A stretch of 64,000 bases of DNA from Bhargavaea massiliensis (GCF_018390575.1 NZ_JAHBCJ010000010.1:26234-90233); one strand, 5' to 3'; numbered from the stretch's first letter, positions 1 to 8,905 are shown. Notes: generated by a model from the sequence alone, not told the origin. Translations and numbers: made by a program.

Positions 1-125
1 CACGCCAGCTCGGCGTACAGGGCGTCCCGTTTTTCGTTATCAACCGGAAATATGCGGTCTCCGGCGCGCAGCCTGATGAAGTGTTTGAGCAGGCACTCCG
101 AAAAGTTGCAGAAGAAGAATCATGA
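1..125 (+). CDS. DsbA-family oxidoreductase, C-terminal fragment
   Basis: The window opens inside this gene. The frame beginning at base 3 is open for 40 codons and ends at TGA 123-125. The visible tail contains [20 protein letters not shown], which fits the cis-proline loop (VPFF) and last strand and helix of thioredoxin-fold DsbA/FrnE proteins. These catalyse thiol-disulfide exchange or related isomerisations. The CxxC active site would lie upstream, outside the window, so FrnE-like and other DsbA subfamilies cannot be separated. A terminator follows 12 bases after the stop. Confidence 0.7.
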   Translation, partial: RQLGVQGVPFFVINRKYAVSGAQPDEVFEQALRKVAEEES

Positions 126-137
126 AATGATTGTCCT

Positions 138-167
138 GCCGCATCCTAACCTGGAGATGCGGCTTTT
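138..167 (+). terminator. Intrinsic terminator of the DsbA-family gene
   Basis: An 8-bp stem GCCGCATC/GATGCGGC with a 10-base loop is followed by TTTT. It lies directly downstream of the DsbA-family stop. Confidence 0.65.
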
Positions 168-174
168 CTGATGC

Positions 175-207
175 AAAAAAAAACGGCTGCCCGTGCATGG
201 GCAGCCG
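175..207 (-). terminator. Intrinsic terminator of yceI
   Basis: A 9-bp stem CGGCTGCCC/GGGCAGCCG is followed, on the minus strand, by nine T residues (A-run 175-183). It sits just past the yceI stop, so the two convergent genes have back-to-back terminators. Confidence 0.85.
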
Positions 208-213
208 AAACGA

Positions 214-786
214 TCAGGATTCGAGGCTTTCTTCTTCTGCTTCTTCTGTTTGGGGCTGTTCTTCAGTGGCTTCAAGGTCAAGGTGGATCTTCACATCTTC
301 GCCGACGAGGACGCCGCCGGTCTCCAAAGCCTGGTTCCAGGTCAGGCCGAAGTCCTTGCGGTTGATCTTGCCGTCCACGGAGAATGCGACGACTTCCTGG
401 CCCCAAGGGTTTTTGGCGCGGCCCTCATACTCGGCTTCAAGCGTGACGGACTTGGTCTCTCCCTTGATGGTCAGGTCACCGGTCACTTTGTACTCGCCGT
501 CCCCGTCGGGCCGGATGTCGGTGGACACGAAAGTGATTTCCGGATGGTTCTCCGTGTCGAAGAAGTCGGCAGACCGCAGGTGATTGTCGCGGTCTTCACT
601 GTCCGTATCGATCGAATTCACATCAATCGTGAACTTGAGGGAAGCACCGGTCAAGTCCTCCGGGTCTGCTTCAATATCGGCGCCAAAATTTCCGAACGAT
701 CCCCGGACCTTCGAAATCATCATGTGTTTCACCACAAAGGTCACGTGAGAGTGCGCCGCGTCAATCTGCCATTTCGTCTTTGCCAA
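214..786 (-). CDS. yceI: YceI-family lipid-binding-fold protein
   Basis: A 190-residue protein starting with MAKTKWQIDAAHSHVTF, the typical YceI opening (WxxDxxHSxVxF). It continues with the conserved GSF and DSEDRDNHLRSADFFD segments. YceI proteins form a lipocalin-like barrel that binds polyisoprenoid or other amphiphilic ligands; the physiological role is usually unknown. There is no signal peptide, so it should be cytoplasmic, as in other Gram-positive members. The last 17 residues are strongly acidic. The start is TTG (784-786) because AAGGAGGAG lies at ideal distance upstream on the minus strand. Confidence 0.88.
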   Translation of the reverse strand: MAKTKWQIDAAHSHVTFVVKHMMISKVRGSFGNFGADIEADPEDLTGASLKFTIDVNSIDTDSEDRDNHLRSADFFDTENHPEITFVSTDIRPDGDGEYKVTGDLTIKGETKSVTLEAEYEGRAKNPWGQEVVAFSVDGKINRKDFGLTWNQALETGGVLVGEDVKIHLDLEATEEQPQTEEAEEESLES

Positions 787-887
787 TGGAACTCCTCCTT
801 TTAAAGGTACAATAATACTCTGAATTTAAGCCAATAGTCTGAAAGGGTCAACTGTTTTGACTTCAACTCAACCCGATATGGTGTGGC

Positions 888-916
888 TTGTCAAAACGAC
901 GGGCAGACAGCATACT
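888..916 (+). promoter_or_regulatory. Candidate SigA promoter of murB
   Basis: TTGTCA (888-893), a 17-base spacer and CATACT (911-916) lie about 80 bases before murB. A better -10 (TATAAT, 918-923) is present but sits 24 bases from the -35, so the exact pairing is uncertain. Confidence 0.35.
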
Positions 917-994
917 ATATAATTGTGAATGAGTATTTGAAAGTAAGAGTCCCGCCGCTGCCAGGCGGAGAGCCTCTGAAAGGAATGGCAATTT

Positions 995-1909
995 ATGAGC
1001 AAACAGCAATGGGCCGATGACCTAGTCAAACTCATCGGCGGTAAACACGTAAAAATAGATGAACCGCTTTCGAATCATACGATGACCCGCATGGGCGGCC
1101 AGGCGGACCTGTTCTGCGATCCGGAAACCGAGGAAAGCGTCCAGGCGGTTGTACGCTACGCATTTGAACACGATATTCCGGTGCTCCTGCTTGGGAACGG
1201 GTCGAACATGGTCGTTCGTGATGGCGGTGTCCGAGGCATCGTGCTGAACTTGTCGAATCTGAATGAGGTGCGCTTTGATGGAACGTCAGTTTACGCCGAA
1301 AGCGGTGCGGACATCAAAGCTGTTTCCAGGCAATCCGCAAAGCGCGGACTGACCGGCTTTGAATTCGCCTGCGGCATCCCGGGCTCCGTCGGCGGAGCGA
1401 TGGTCATGAACGCCGGGGCATACGGCGGCGAAATCAAAGACATCATCCACCGCTGCACGATCCTGACGCCGGAGGGCGAGCGCCTGGTGCTGTCGAAGGA
1501 AGAACTGGAGCTGGGATACCGGACGAGTATCATCGCGAAAAAGGGCTATTATGTCCTGTCCGCGGAATTCGTCCTTGAAGAAGGCGACCAGGAAGAGATC
1601 GATGCGAAGGTGGCCGATCTGACACATCAGCGTGAATCCAAGCAGCCGCTTGAGTATCCGTCGGCAGGGAGCGTCTTCAAGCGTCCTCCCGGCTACTTTG
1701 CCGGCAAGCTGATCCAGGACTCCGGCCTGCAGGGCAAAGGATTCGGCGGAGCCGAAGTGTCGACCAAGCACGCAGGCTTCATCGTAAACAAAAACGGTGC
1801 AACGGCAACCGACTATATCCGGACAATTGAAATGGTGCGGGAAGCTGTCAAAGACAACTTCGGCGTCGACCTGGAGCTGGAAGTGAAGATTGTCGGAGAA
1901 GAATCATAA
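995..1909 (+). CDS. murB: UDP-N-acetylenolpyruvoylglucosamine reductase MurB
   Basis: A 304-residue cytoplasmic FAD enzyme that reduces UDP-GlcNAc-enolpyruvate to UDP-MurNAc with NADPH, the second committed step of peptidoglycan precursor synthesis. The N-terminal FAD domain shows NHTMTRMGGQADLF and LLLGNGSNMVVRDGG. The middle has FACGIPGSVGGAMVMNAGAYG. The C-terminal domain has YPSAGSVFKRP, whose serine is the family proton donor. Its length and lack of the extra loop fit the type II MurB of Bacillus and Staphylococcus. ATG start preceded by GAAAGGA. It appears to be transcribed alone, with a terminator directly after it. Confidence 0.96.
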   Translation: MSKQQWADDLVKLIGGKHVKIDEPLSNHTMTRMGGQADLFCDPETEESVQAVVRYAFEHDIPVLLLGNGSNMVVRDGGVRGIVLNLSNLNEVRFDGTSVYAESGADIKAVSRQSAKRGLTGFEFACGIPGSVGGAMVMNAGAYGGEIKDIIHRCTILTPEGERLVLSKEELELGYRTSIIAKKGYYVLSAEFVLEEGDQEEIDAKVADLTHQRESKQPLEYPSAGSVFKRPPGYFAGKLIQDSGLQGKGFGGAEVSTKHAGFIVNKNGATATDYIRTIEMVREAVKDNFGVDLELEVKIVGEES

Positions 1910-1915
1910 TACAGG

Positions 1916-1950
1916 AAAAGGAGCACGGACACATGTACGCGCTCCTTTTT
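1916..1950 (+). terminator. Intrinsic terminator of murB
   Basis: A 9-bp stem AAAAGGAGC/GCTCCTTTT ends in a T-run, 7 bases after the murB stop. Confidence 0.8.
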
Positions 1951-1959
1951 CAAATGTTT

Positions 1960-1988
1960 GCGGCTGCCCATTATGGACAGCCGCTTTT
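1960..1988. terminator. Hairpin between murB and the convergent stress gene
   Basis: A 7-bp stem GCGGCTG/CAGCCGC is followed by TTTTCATT on the plus strand. On the minus strand the following tract is only weakly T-rich, so termination of the minus-strand gene here is tentative. Confidence 0.4.
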
Positions 1989-1990
1989 CA

Positions 1991-2674
1991 TTATTGGACG
2001 TGTTTTTCCTCCACCATGCGTTCGACGGTTCCTGTTTCTTCAATGCGGTCATCACTTACATGCACCTGGCACATTTTGCTGTCGTGCATGAACTTGAAAA
2101 TGCCGTTGTTAAAATCGGTACCCATCTCTTTGAAGAAAATCCCCTCGAATTCGCAGCCTTTCGACTGGGTGAAGCTGACGCGGTAGCCATCGCCATCCTC
2201 TACAAGATACGCACGTACCCCTTTCTCGTACATATCCTCTTCAACAGATTTGATGTTCCGCGCGACAGAGACGACGTGCAGGTCGGCAAACGGGATTTCC
2301 CGCAGCAGGACGTTGATGAACGATCCCCTGGTGATCTCCTCCCACCGGCTTTGGGCGGTCTGTCCGATGACGATCTGGGTCACATTTTTATCGTATGCCA
2401 CTTCCTTGATGGCCTTTGCGGACGGGAGGCGCTCGTTATCCCGGAGGATGAACGCCTGCGCACCGAGTTCGTCCGCGAGTTCCTGCCATCGCTCCACGTA
2501 CTCCGACTTGTCTGCATCAAACTGGTCGAACGGAAGCGGATCGACCGACAGAATATAAAACGGGCAATTGAGCATGCTGGCCATTTTGTGTCCTCTGCGG
2601 ATCAGCCGTTCTCCGTTCGGGCCATAATAGACGCAAACAAGAATGCACTCATCCATTCCCGGCTTTTTCAACAT
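1991..2674 (-). CDS. Universal-stress (KdpD-type USP) domain protein
   Basis: A 227-residue soluble protein. The first ~145 residues look like the USP domain of KdpD-type sensors: an opening strand ILVCVYYGPNGERLIRRG, a middle strand FYILSVDPLP, and VTQIVIGQTAQSRWEEITRGS, the nucleotide-binding-loop region. The C-terminal ~80 residues are not recognised. It has neither the sensor nor the kinase part of KdpD, so it may be a stand-alone nucleotide-binding or stress protein. The ATG is preceded by GAGGTGA at good spacing. It is divergent from the Mrp antiporter operon; a link to ion homeostasis is possible but only inferred from position. Confidence 0.6.
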   Translation of the reverse strand: MLKKPGMDECILVCVYYGPNGERLIRRGHKMASMLNCPFYILSVDPLPFDQFDADKSEYVERWQELADELGAQAFILRDNERLPSAKAIKEVAYDKNVTQIVIGQTAQSRWEEITRGSFINVLLREIPFADLHVVSVARNIKSVEEDMYEKGVRAYLVEDGDGYRVSFTQSKGCEFEGIFFKEMGTDFNNGIFKFMHDSKMCQVHVSDDRIEETGTVERMVEEKHVQ

Positions 2675-3016
2675 GACGGTGAGTCACCTCTAGTTCATAA
2701 TAACTGGGATTCCGGGAGCACTTGCCCGGTCCCTCATTCGAAAACCAACACATTATAAGACATCATCGCGGAAAATACAACAACACCGGCGACAGGTGGC
2801 ATGATGTGCGAAAGGGTCGGATTTCCTGTATACTTTAAGCGGGAAATCAGTGCCGTGAAATGTGGCAGCTGTGTTTCGCATGTTCTTTATACATAACTGC
2901 TGTCCATGGTCTCCAGAAGGGGTCCGGACGCTGTTGCCCCATATTATGCGCCCTGCCGGTCATTCCGTCAAGGCGGCTTGCCTGGTGGGGGTTCACCACG
3001 CTGATTGGAGGTTCTC
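2675..3016 (+). other. Intergenic region and leader of the mrp operon
   Basis: This 342-base gap separates the divergent stress gene and mrpA. A -10-like TATACT lies at 2829-2834 without a convincing -35. The following ~180 bases contain short potential hairpins (for example AGGC-GGCTT-GCCT and GGTG-GGGGTT-CACC near 2970-3000) just before the mrpA GGAGG. I recognise no known riboswitch class here. Confidence 0.35.
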
Positions 3017-5419
3017 ATGTACGCTGTTTTCATCATTTTTCTCCCATTCATCATGGCAGCGCTTTTGCCTGCAACGCACCGTCTGATCGGCGACCGCCTG
3101 ATCGGCTGGTATGTCATGGCGGTGCCGCTCATTTTGTTTGCCGCCCTCATCCGGCTGATCCCGCGGGTTGCCGACGGAGAGATTGTTTCGGCCTCCTATC
3201 CATGGATACCGGATGCGGGAATCGACCTGGCCGTCCGTGTCGACGGTCTCGGCATGATTTTCGCGCTCCTCATCACGGGGGTCGGCACACTTGTCGCCCT
3301 TTATTCTATTTATTACCTCTCGCCGAGGGAATCGCTCGGCCACTTCTATGTCTATCTGCTCCTGTTCATGGGCGCCATGCTCGGCGTCGTCTTTTCGGAC
3401 AACCTGATGCTCCTTTATACGTTCTGGGAACTTACGAGTATTTCTTCCTTCCTGCTGATCGCGTTCTGGTACCACCGGAAGGGCTCCCGGTACGGGGCGC
3501 AGAAGGCGATGCTCATCACGGTCATGGGCGGGTTTTCATTGCTTGCCGGCTTCCTGATGCTTTATTTCACGACGGGCACATTCAGCATCAGTGAAATCAT
3601 CGGGATGCGTGATGCGCTTGCCGGTGAACCGATGATTGTCCCTGCCATGTTCCTGATCCTGCTCGGGGCGTTTACCAAGTCAGTCCAGTTTCCGTTCCAT
3701 ATTTGGCTGCCGGACGCAATGGAGGCACCGACCCCGGTCAGTGCCTACCTTCACTCCGCGACCATGGTCAAGGCCGGAATCTATCTGGTTGCCCTGTTCA
3801 CGCCGCTTTTCGGCGGCATGGAATCCTGGTTCTGGTCACTGAGCATAGCCGGTATCGTGACGCTCCTGTGGGGGGCGTTCAATGCCATGAAGCAAAACGA
3901 CCTGAAAGCCCTCCTTGCTTATTCCACCATCAGCCAGCTCGGCCTGATCATGAGCCTTCTCGGTTTCGGCTCTGCGGCACTGTCTGCAAGTGCGGCGGGT
4001 GATCCGGCTGTTTATGCGGCTGCAGGGTTTGCCGCGCTGTTTTATATGCTGAATCACTCGACGTTCAAGGGGCTGCTCTTCATGGTCATCGGGATTGTCG
4101 ACCATGAAATCGGCACGCGGGACATCCGCCGTCTCGGAGGGCTCATGTCGTTTATGCCGGTGACGTTCACATTTGCGGTCATCGGCAGCTTTTCCATGGC
4201 AGGACTGCCGCCGTTCAACGGTTTCCTAAGCAAGGAGATGTTCTTTGGCGCTGCAGTGGATATCGCGTCCGGACAACCGTTTGCCGGCGGTGCCGAGGTG
4301 CTTTTCCCGGTAGTCGGCTGGCTGGCCAGTGTGTTCACGTTTATCTACTGCACGATCATCGTGTACCGGACATTTCTCGGCCCTGTCCAGCCGGAGAAGA
4401 TCGACCGGGTGCCGCATGAGGCACCTAAAGGGATGCTGGTCGCGCCCGGTATTCTTGCGGCGCTTGTCATCCTGATCTTCTTCTTCCCGAACGTGGTCGG
4501 CAAGTATGTGATCGGTCCGGCCATGCAGGTGATGTTCCCGGCACTTTCACAGGAGGCAAATCTTGTCCCCAAGATTGAGGCGTGGCACGGTGTTAATCTG
4601 CCGCTTGTCATGACATTCGGCGTCATCGCTCTCGGCCTGCTGCTGTTCATCACGTTCCGTCACTGGAAGCGGATCTACCGTGTCGCGCCTTTCCGGTGGA
4701 CAATGGACTCCATCTACCGCGGTTTGCTCCAGACCGGCGAAGCCGCCTCCACCATCGTGACGGATCTGTATATGACAGGCAGGAGCCGTGACTATTTCGC
4801 TTTCATCTACCTGTTCTTCCTCGTCACGGTTGGCGGAATGCTATTCCTGACGGGCGCTTTCGAACCGGACTTCAGCAGAGGCCCCGTCGGAATCTTCGAG
4901 ATCGCTTTCGTCATCATCATGGCGTTTGCGGCAATTGCGATGCTGTTTGCGAGGTCCCGCATCACGGCGACGCTCTTGAACGGAGTCCTCGGCTACTCTG
5001 TCGCCATCTTCTTCGTCTTTTTCCGGGCGCCGGATCTGGCGCTTACCCAGACGGTCATCGAGACGGTGACGACAGTGCTGTTCCTCCTGTGCTTCCACTT
5101 CCTTCCGGAATGGAAGCCCGAGGACTCACCGCTCCGGACAAAGGTCGTCAACGGAATTATTGCAGTCGGTGCCGGCGTGCTTGTCACGGCTTTCGGGCTG
5201 ACTGTACAGGGGTACGATGTGTACGAATCCATTTCTGTTTACTTTGAGGATTCGTATAAGCTGGCCGGCGGAAGCAACATCGTCAACGCCATCCTCGGGG
5301 ACTTCCGTGCATTTGATACGATGCTCGAAGTCGTGGTCCTCTTTATCGCGGGCATCGGGGTCTATACGCTGATCGCCCTCAAGCCGAAGAAAGGAGGGGA
5401 TGACGTTGAAGGAAAATGA
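3017..5419 (+). CDS. mrpA: Na+/H+ antiporter subunit MrpA
   Basis: An 800-residue polytopic membrane protein, the largest subunit of the Mrp (Mnh/Sha) cation/proton antiporter and homologous to complex I NuoL. The conserved antiporter region includes LLYTFWELTSISSFLLIAFW and KSVQFPFHIWLPDAMEAPTP, followed by SAYLHSATMVKAGIYL, the hallmark Glu/Lys-containing helices. The C-terminal third matches the MrpA-specific extension with a MrpB-like domain. ATG 3017 is chosen because GGAGG (3007-3011) sits 5 bases upstream; an in-frame TTG at 3005 would overlap it. It is the first of seven overlapping genes that form one hetero-oligomeric complex exporting Na+ at alkaline pH. Confidence 0.95.
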   Translation: MYAVFIIFLPFIMAALLPATHRLIGDRLIGWYVMAVPLILFAALIRLIPRVADGEIVSASYPWIPDAGIDLAVRVDGLGMIFALLITGVGTLVALYSIYYLSPRESLGHFYVYLLLFMGAMLGVVFSDNLMLLYTFWELTSISSFLLIAFWYHRKGSRYGAQKAMLITVMGGFSLLAGFLMLYFTTGTFSISEIIGMRDALAGEPMIVPAMFLILLGAFTKSVQFPFHIWLPDAMEAPTPVSAYLHSATMVKAGIYLVALFTPLFGGMESWFWSLSIAGIVTLLWGAFNAMKQNDLKALLAYSTISQLGLIMSLLGFGSAALSASAAGDPAVYAAAGFAALFYMLNHSTFKGLLFMVIGIVDHEIGTRDIRRLGGLMSFMPVTFTFAVIGSFSMAGLPPFNGFLSKEMFFGAAVDIASGQPFAGGAEVLFPVVGWLASVFTFIYCTIIVYRTFLGPVQPEKIDRVPHEAPKGMLVAPGILAALVILIFFFPNVVGKYVIGPAMQVMFPALSQEANLVPKIEAWHGVNLPLVMTFGVIALGLLLFITFRHWKRIYRVAPFRWTMDSIYRGLLQTGEAASTIVTDLYMTGRSRDYFAFIYLFFLVTVGGMLFLTGAFEPDFSRGPVGIFEIAFVIIMAFAAIAMLFARSRITATLLNGVLGYSVAIFFVFFRAPDLALTQTVIETVTTVLFLLCFHFLPEWKPEDSPLRTKVVNGIIAVGAGVLVTAFGLTVQGYDVYESISVYFEDSYKLAGGSNIVNAILGDFRAFDTMLEVVVLFIAGIGVYTLIALKPKKGGDDVEGK

Positions 5420-5828
5420 TGTGATCCTGCGGACGGTCACCCGTGTTGTCGTCTTTATCATCCTGACCTTCGGCGTCGAACTGTTCTTGTCGGGCCACCA
5501 TAACCCAGGCGGGGGCTTTGTCGGGGGGCTCGTCCTGTCTTCGGCGCTCGTCCTCCTGTACGTCGTCTTCGATATCGAGACCGTCCATCAGGGGGTACCA
5601 TTCGACTTCCGCAAGATTGCGGCATTCGGCGCCATGGTGTCCCTCCTGTCGGGGACTGCGGCAGCCGTGCTGGGCAGGCCCTTCCTATCGCAGGGCTTCG
5701 GTTATTTTGATTTGCCGATCTTCGGGCTGACCGAGCTTGCCACCGTGACGATTTTTGAGGCGGGTGTCGCGCTTACCGTAATCGGAACGGTCGTCACCAT
5801 CATCCTGAGTATCAGTAAGGACGTGTAG
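5406..5828 (+). CDS. mrpB: Na+/H+ antiporter subunit MrpB
   Basis: A small membrane subunit of about 140 residues with four hydrophobic segments and the family signature ELFLSGHHNPGGGFVGGL. It is required for Mrp complex assembly and activity. Its start overlaps the 3' end of mrpA, implying translational coupling. Two starts are possible: ATG 5400, only two bases from AAGGAGG (5391-5397), or TTG 5406, eight bases away. TTG is preferred on spacing. The protein is close to the usual family length either way. Confidence 0.93.
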   Translation: MKENDVILRTVTRVVVFIILTFGVELFLSGHHNPGGGFVGGLVLSSALVLLYVVFDIETVHQGVPFDFRKIAAFGAMVSLLSGTAAAVLGRPFLSQGFGYFDLPIFGLTELATVTIFEAGVALTVIGTVVTIILSISKDV

Positions 5829-5831
5829 CAG

Positions 5832-6170
5832 ATGGAATTCCATATGACCATACTGGTGGGCATCCTTGTGACTGTGGCGGTCTACCTGCTGCTGTCCCGC
5901 AATATGATCCGCATCATCCTCGGCACGGCGATCCTTTCGCATGCCGTCCACCTTCTCCTCATCACGATGGGCGGTGCCGGCGAAGGCAAGGTGCCGCTCC
6001 TCAGGGAGTCAGAAGGGCCGTATGCCGATGCGCTGCCGCAGGCGCTGATCCTGACGGCAATCGTCATCAGCTTTGCGACCACTGCGCTTCTTCTCGTGCT
6101 GGCCTACCGGACATACGAGGAAAGCGGATCCGACAATATGAACACCATCAGGAGGATTGACCGTGAATAA
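5832..6170 (+). CDS. mrpC: Na+/H+ antiporter subunit MrpC
   Basis: A 112-residue membrane subunit homologous to NuoK, with three hydrophobic helices. Typical sequence is LSRNMIRIILGTAILSHAVHLL and DALPQALILTAIVISFATTA. In Mrp complexes it packs between MrpA and MrpD. It follows mrpB after three bases and overlaps the mrpD start by eight bases. ATG 5832 is preceded by the purine stretch GTAAGGACG. Confidence 0.94.
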   Translation: MEFHMTILVGILVTVAVYLLLSRNMIRIILGTAILSHAVHLLLITMGGAGEGKVPLLRESEGPYADALPQALILTAIVISFATTALLLVLAYRTYEESGSDNMNTIRRIDRE

Positions 6171-7650
6171 TATTCTTGTCCTCCCGATGCTGATTCCGTT
6201 GCTCACCGGGTTTGTGCTGTTTTTCCTGCGTCCTTCCATCAAGGCGCAGAAGATTGTCAGTATCCTGTCGCTCCTGTCACTGGTCGCCGTCTCGGTGCGC
6301 ATCCTGCTTGTCATCCGTGAAGACGGGATTATCCGCCTGGACTTCGGCGGATGGGAGCCGCCGTTCGGCATTCTGTTTGTCGGGGATTCGTTTTCCGCCT
6401 TGATGGTGCTGACGGCCTCGGTTGTTTCGGCACTGATTATCGCCTATTCCTTCACCGCGACGGAAAGGCGCATGGAAAACATGTTCTTTTATCCGTTTGC
6501 GTTCTTTCTCGTCGCGGGGGTGAACGGTTCTTTCCTGACAGGAGATATGTTCAACCTGTTTGTCTGTTTTGAAGTCATGCTGCTTGCATCGTATGTGCTG
6601 ATCACGCTCGGAGGCGGCAAGGTCCGTCTCGCGGAATCGATGAAGTACATTGCGATCAACGTGGTTTCCTCCTGGTTCTTCCTCGTGGCCCTTGCATTTC
6701 TGTACGGGACGGTCGGCACGCTCAACATGGCCCACATCTCTGTCCGGATCGCGGAAGTCGGGCAGGGGCCGCTCCTCAGCGCCATTTCGGTCGTGTTCCT
6801 GATTGTGTTTGCGCTGAAGGCGGGGCTTTTCCTTTACTTCTGGCTGCCGGGTTCATACAGTTCACCGCCGGGACCGATTGCGGCACTGTTCGCGGCTCTT
6901 CTGACAAAAGTCGGCGTATATGCCTTGTTCAGGACGTTTACACTCATGTTTTATCATGATGAATTCATCATCGGAACGATAGTCGGCACGATGGCTGTCG
7001 TGACACTTATCGGCGGCTGCCTCGGTGCCATCGCCTATACCGACATCCGCCAGATCGCCTCGTACAACGTCATTATCGCGGTCGGATTCATGATCATCGG
7101 CCTTGCGGTCTTTAATGAAGATGCGTTCAAGGGATCGGTTTTCTACCTGATCCATGACATGGTCATCAAGGCGCTCCTGTTCCTGATCGTGGGGGCGATG
7201 GTCTACCTGACCGGCAAAACTAAAATTACCGGGATGAGCGGGCTGATCCGGAACTATCCGGTGCTCGGATGGCTGCTTTTCCTGACGACCCTCGGACTTG
7301 CCGGAGTCCCGCCGCTCAGCGGATTCATCGGCAAGATGTATATCGGCCTTGGTGCCGTCGGAGGCGGGAATTACTTCCTGCTCTTTGCCGGGTTCGCCTC
7401 AAGCCTGGTCGTTCTCTATTCGATGCTCCGCATCTTCATGAACTGCTTCTGGGGAGAGACAATCATCAACCGGGAAGACCAGCGTCCCTATCCGGCAAGG
7501 CGGCTCGTTCCCATCGCGCTCCTCGGAGTTCTGACAGTGGGAATCGGTGTCGGGGCGCACGCGCTTGAGCCGTTCGTTTCCGATGCGGCACGCGTAATGG
7601 CCAATCCCGAACTGTATATTGACGCGGTCCTCGGGGAGGTGGAGTCATGA
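6163..7650 (+). CDS. mrpD: Na+/H+ antiporter subunit MrpD
   Basis: A 495-residue polytopic subunit homologous to NuoM/N, the second antiporter-like subunit of the complex. It shows GDMFNLFVCFEVMLLASYVL and the conserved lysine region LKAGLFLYFWLPGSYSSPPG. The start is taken as GTG 6163, seven bases after AGGAGG (6150-6155); an upstream TTG at 6157 lies too close to the ribosome binding site. It overlaps mrpC at its start and mrpE at its end (ATGA). Confidence 0.94.
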   Translation: MNNILVLPMLIPLLTGFVLFFLRPSIKAQKIVSILSLLSLVAVSVRILLVIREDGIIRLDFGGWEPPFGILFVGDSFSALMVLTASVVSALIIAYSFTATERRMENMFFYPFAFFLVAGVNGSFLTGDMFNLFVCFEVMLLASYVLITLGGGKVRLAESMKYIAINVVSSWFFLVALAFLYGTVGTLNMAHISVRIAEVGQGPLLSAISVVFLIVFALKAGLFLYFWLPGSYSSPPGPIAALFAALLTKVGVYALFRTFTLMFYHDEFIIGTIVGTMAVVTLIGGCLGAIAYTDIRQIASYNVIIAVGFMIIGLAVFNEDAFKGSVFYLIHDMVIKALLFLIVGAMVYLTGKTKITGMSGLIRNYPVLGWLLFLTTLGLAGVPPLSGFIGKMYIGLGAVGGGNYFLLFAGFASSLVVLYSMLRIFMNCFWGETIINREDQRPYPARRLVPIALLGVLTVGIGVGAHALEPFVSDAARVMANPELYIDAVLGEVES

Positions 7651-8165
7651 ACAAGTTTGCCGGTGACGGCGGTTTCGGTGCGACTGCCGCCCAGTTTCTC
7701 CTGAACCTGTTCATTGCTTTTCTCTGGATGTTGCTTCTGGATGAGGACAAGTTGCGGGCGACGACGTTCATCGCGGGATTCATCGTCGGAATCTTCATCG
7801 TCTTCTTCATGCACAGGTTTTTCGGGACGCAGTTTTACTTGCGCAAGCTGTTCGCAATCATTAAGCTTGTCTTTATCTTTATCCGGGAACTGGTCAAATC
7901 GAGCCTGTCCGTCATTGTGCAGATCCTGAGTCCGCAACTCAAGATCCGCCCGGGAATTTTTCGCTACGACACCATCCTTGAGAGCGATGTGGAAGTGACG
8001 ATGCTGTCCCTTCTGCTGACACTCACCCCTGGCTCGGTCGTCATGGAAGTGACCGAAGACGGGAAGGGGCTCTATATCCACGCGATGGACCTGGATACGT
8101 CGAAGGAAGCATTGATCAGCCAGCTGAAAAACTTTGAACAAGCGATCATGGAGGTGACGCGATAA
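7647..8165 (+). CDS. mrpE: Na+/H+ antiporter subunit MrpE
   Basis: A 172-residue subunit with two or three N-terminal hydrophobic helices and a hydrophilic C-terminal domain. Family-typical regions are LNLFIAFLWMLL near the N-terminus and LLSLLLTLTPGSVVMEV in the middle, followed by the YIHAMD segment. MrpE is specific to Mrp systems and needed for normal transport. Its ATG overlaps the mrpD stop as ATGA, and its TAA overlaps the mrpF ATG by one base. Confidence 0.93.
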   Translation: MNKFAGDGGFGATAAQFLLNLFIAFLWMLLLDEDKLRATTFIAGFIVGIFIVFFMHRFFGTQFYLRKLFAIIKLVFIFIRELVKSSLSVIVQILSPQLKIRPGIFRYDTILESDVEVTMLSLLLTLTPGSVVMEVTEDGKGLYIHAMDLDTSKEALISQLKNFEQAIMEVTR

Positions 8166-8449
8166 TGGTACAGACCCTCATGCTCATCTCGCTCGTGCTG
8201 TTCTCATTCACGATTCTGATCTCGGTCTACCGGATCATCAAAGGGCCGTCAAAGCCGGACCGCGTCATCGCGCTCGACATGATCGGCGTAAACCTGCTGG
8301 CGGCGATTGCGGTCGTGTCCTGCATCCTTCTGACCAAGGCCTTCATGGAAGTGATCCTGATCCTCGGCATCCTGAGCTTTATCGGGACGATCGCCTTCTC
8401 GAAGTACATAGAGAGGGGGATCATCGTTGAACGCAGACACAATCGTTGA
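8165..8449 (+). CDS. mrpF: Na+/H+ antiporter subunit MrpF
   Basis: A 94-residue membrane subunit with three predicted helices. The central motif RIIKGPSKPDRVIALDMIGVN, here split as RIIKGPSKPDRV then IALDMIGVN, is characteristic of MrpF (PhaF). B. subtilis MrpF has also been linked to cholate export. It is translationally coupled to mrpE (TAATG) and overlaps mrpG by 23 bases. Confidence 0.93.
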   Translation: MVQTLMLISLVLFSFTILISVYRIIKGPSKPDRVIALDMIGVNLLAAIAVVSCILLTKAFMEVILILGILSFIGTIAFSKYIERGIIVERRHNR

Positions 8450-8810
8450 ATACGTTGCGGCCATCCTCATGGTTACCGGCGGCGTGATGAGTGTAGTCAG
8501 TGCGATCGGGCTGATCCGTCTGCCGGATGTGTATACGCGCTCCCATGCGGCAACAAAAAGCTCGACGCTGGCCGTCCTGCTTTCGCTTCTGGGAGCCTTC
8601 CTATATTTTTGGGCGGTCGAGCGCTTTATCGGCGTCAGGCTCCTGCTAGGAATCATCTTCGTCTTCCTGACTGCACCGGTAGCCGGCCACGTCATTATCC
8701 GTGCTGCGCACAGGTCCGGCGTCAGGCTGGCGGATATTTCAAAAGGGGACGAACTGGCTGAAGCCAGGGAAAAACTGAAACAGGAAAAAGAAAGCAGATC
8801 CGAAGGCTGA
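8427..8810 (+). CDS. mrpG: Na+/H+ antiporter subunit MrpG
   Basis: The last subunit of the antiporter, 127 residues with three hydrophobic helices. The signature GLIRLPDVYTRSHAATKSST is the conserved MrpG loop. The charged 30-residue tail is longer than the core family. The start is TTG 8427, behind GAGGGGGA. With this gene the cluster is a complete seven-gene group 1 mrpA-G operon (about 5.8 kb), closed by a strong terminator that overlaps its last codons. Confidence 0.93.
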   Translation: MNADTIVEYVAAILMVTGGVMSVVSAIGLIRLPDVYTRSHAATKSSTLAVLLSLLGAFLYFWAVERFIGVRLLLGIIFVFLTAPVAGHVIIRAAHRSGVRLADISKGDELAEAREKLKQEKESRSEG

Positions 8811-8832
8811 AAGCCTATCGGATCTGCTTTTT
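8794..8832 (+). terminator. Terminator of the mrp operon
   Basis: GCAGATCCGA and TCGGATCTGC form a long stem around the mrpG stop, followed by TTTTT. Confidence 0.88.
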
Positions 8833-8905
8833 CTTGCAGGTGCCCGGCGGCCAGGAAGGATTTTTCAGGAAAGGGGAGAATCAAAAGGTCAGGGGGGATG
8901 ATGGA

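Noticed and set aside
2860..3594. Frame overlapping the mrpA start
   Set aside because: It runs out of frame through the conserved mrpA coding region and has no start signal.
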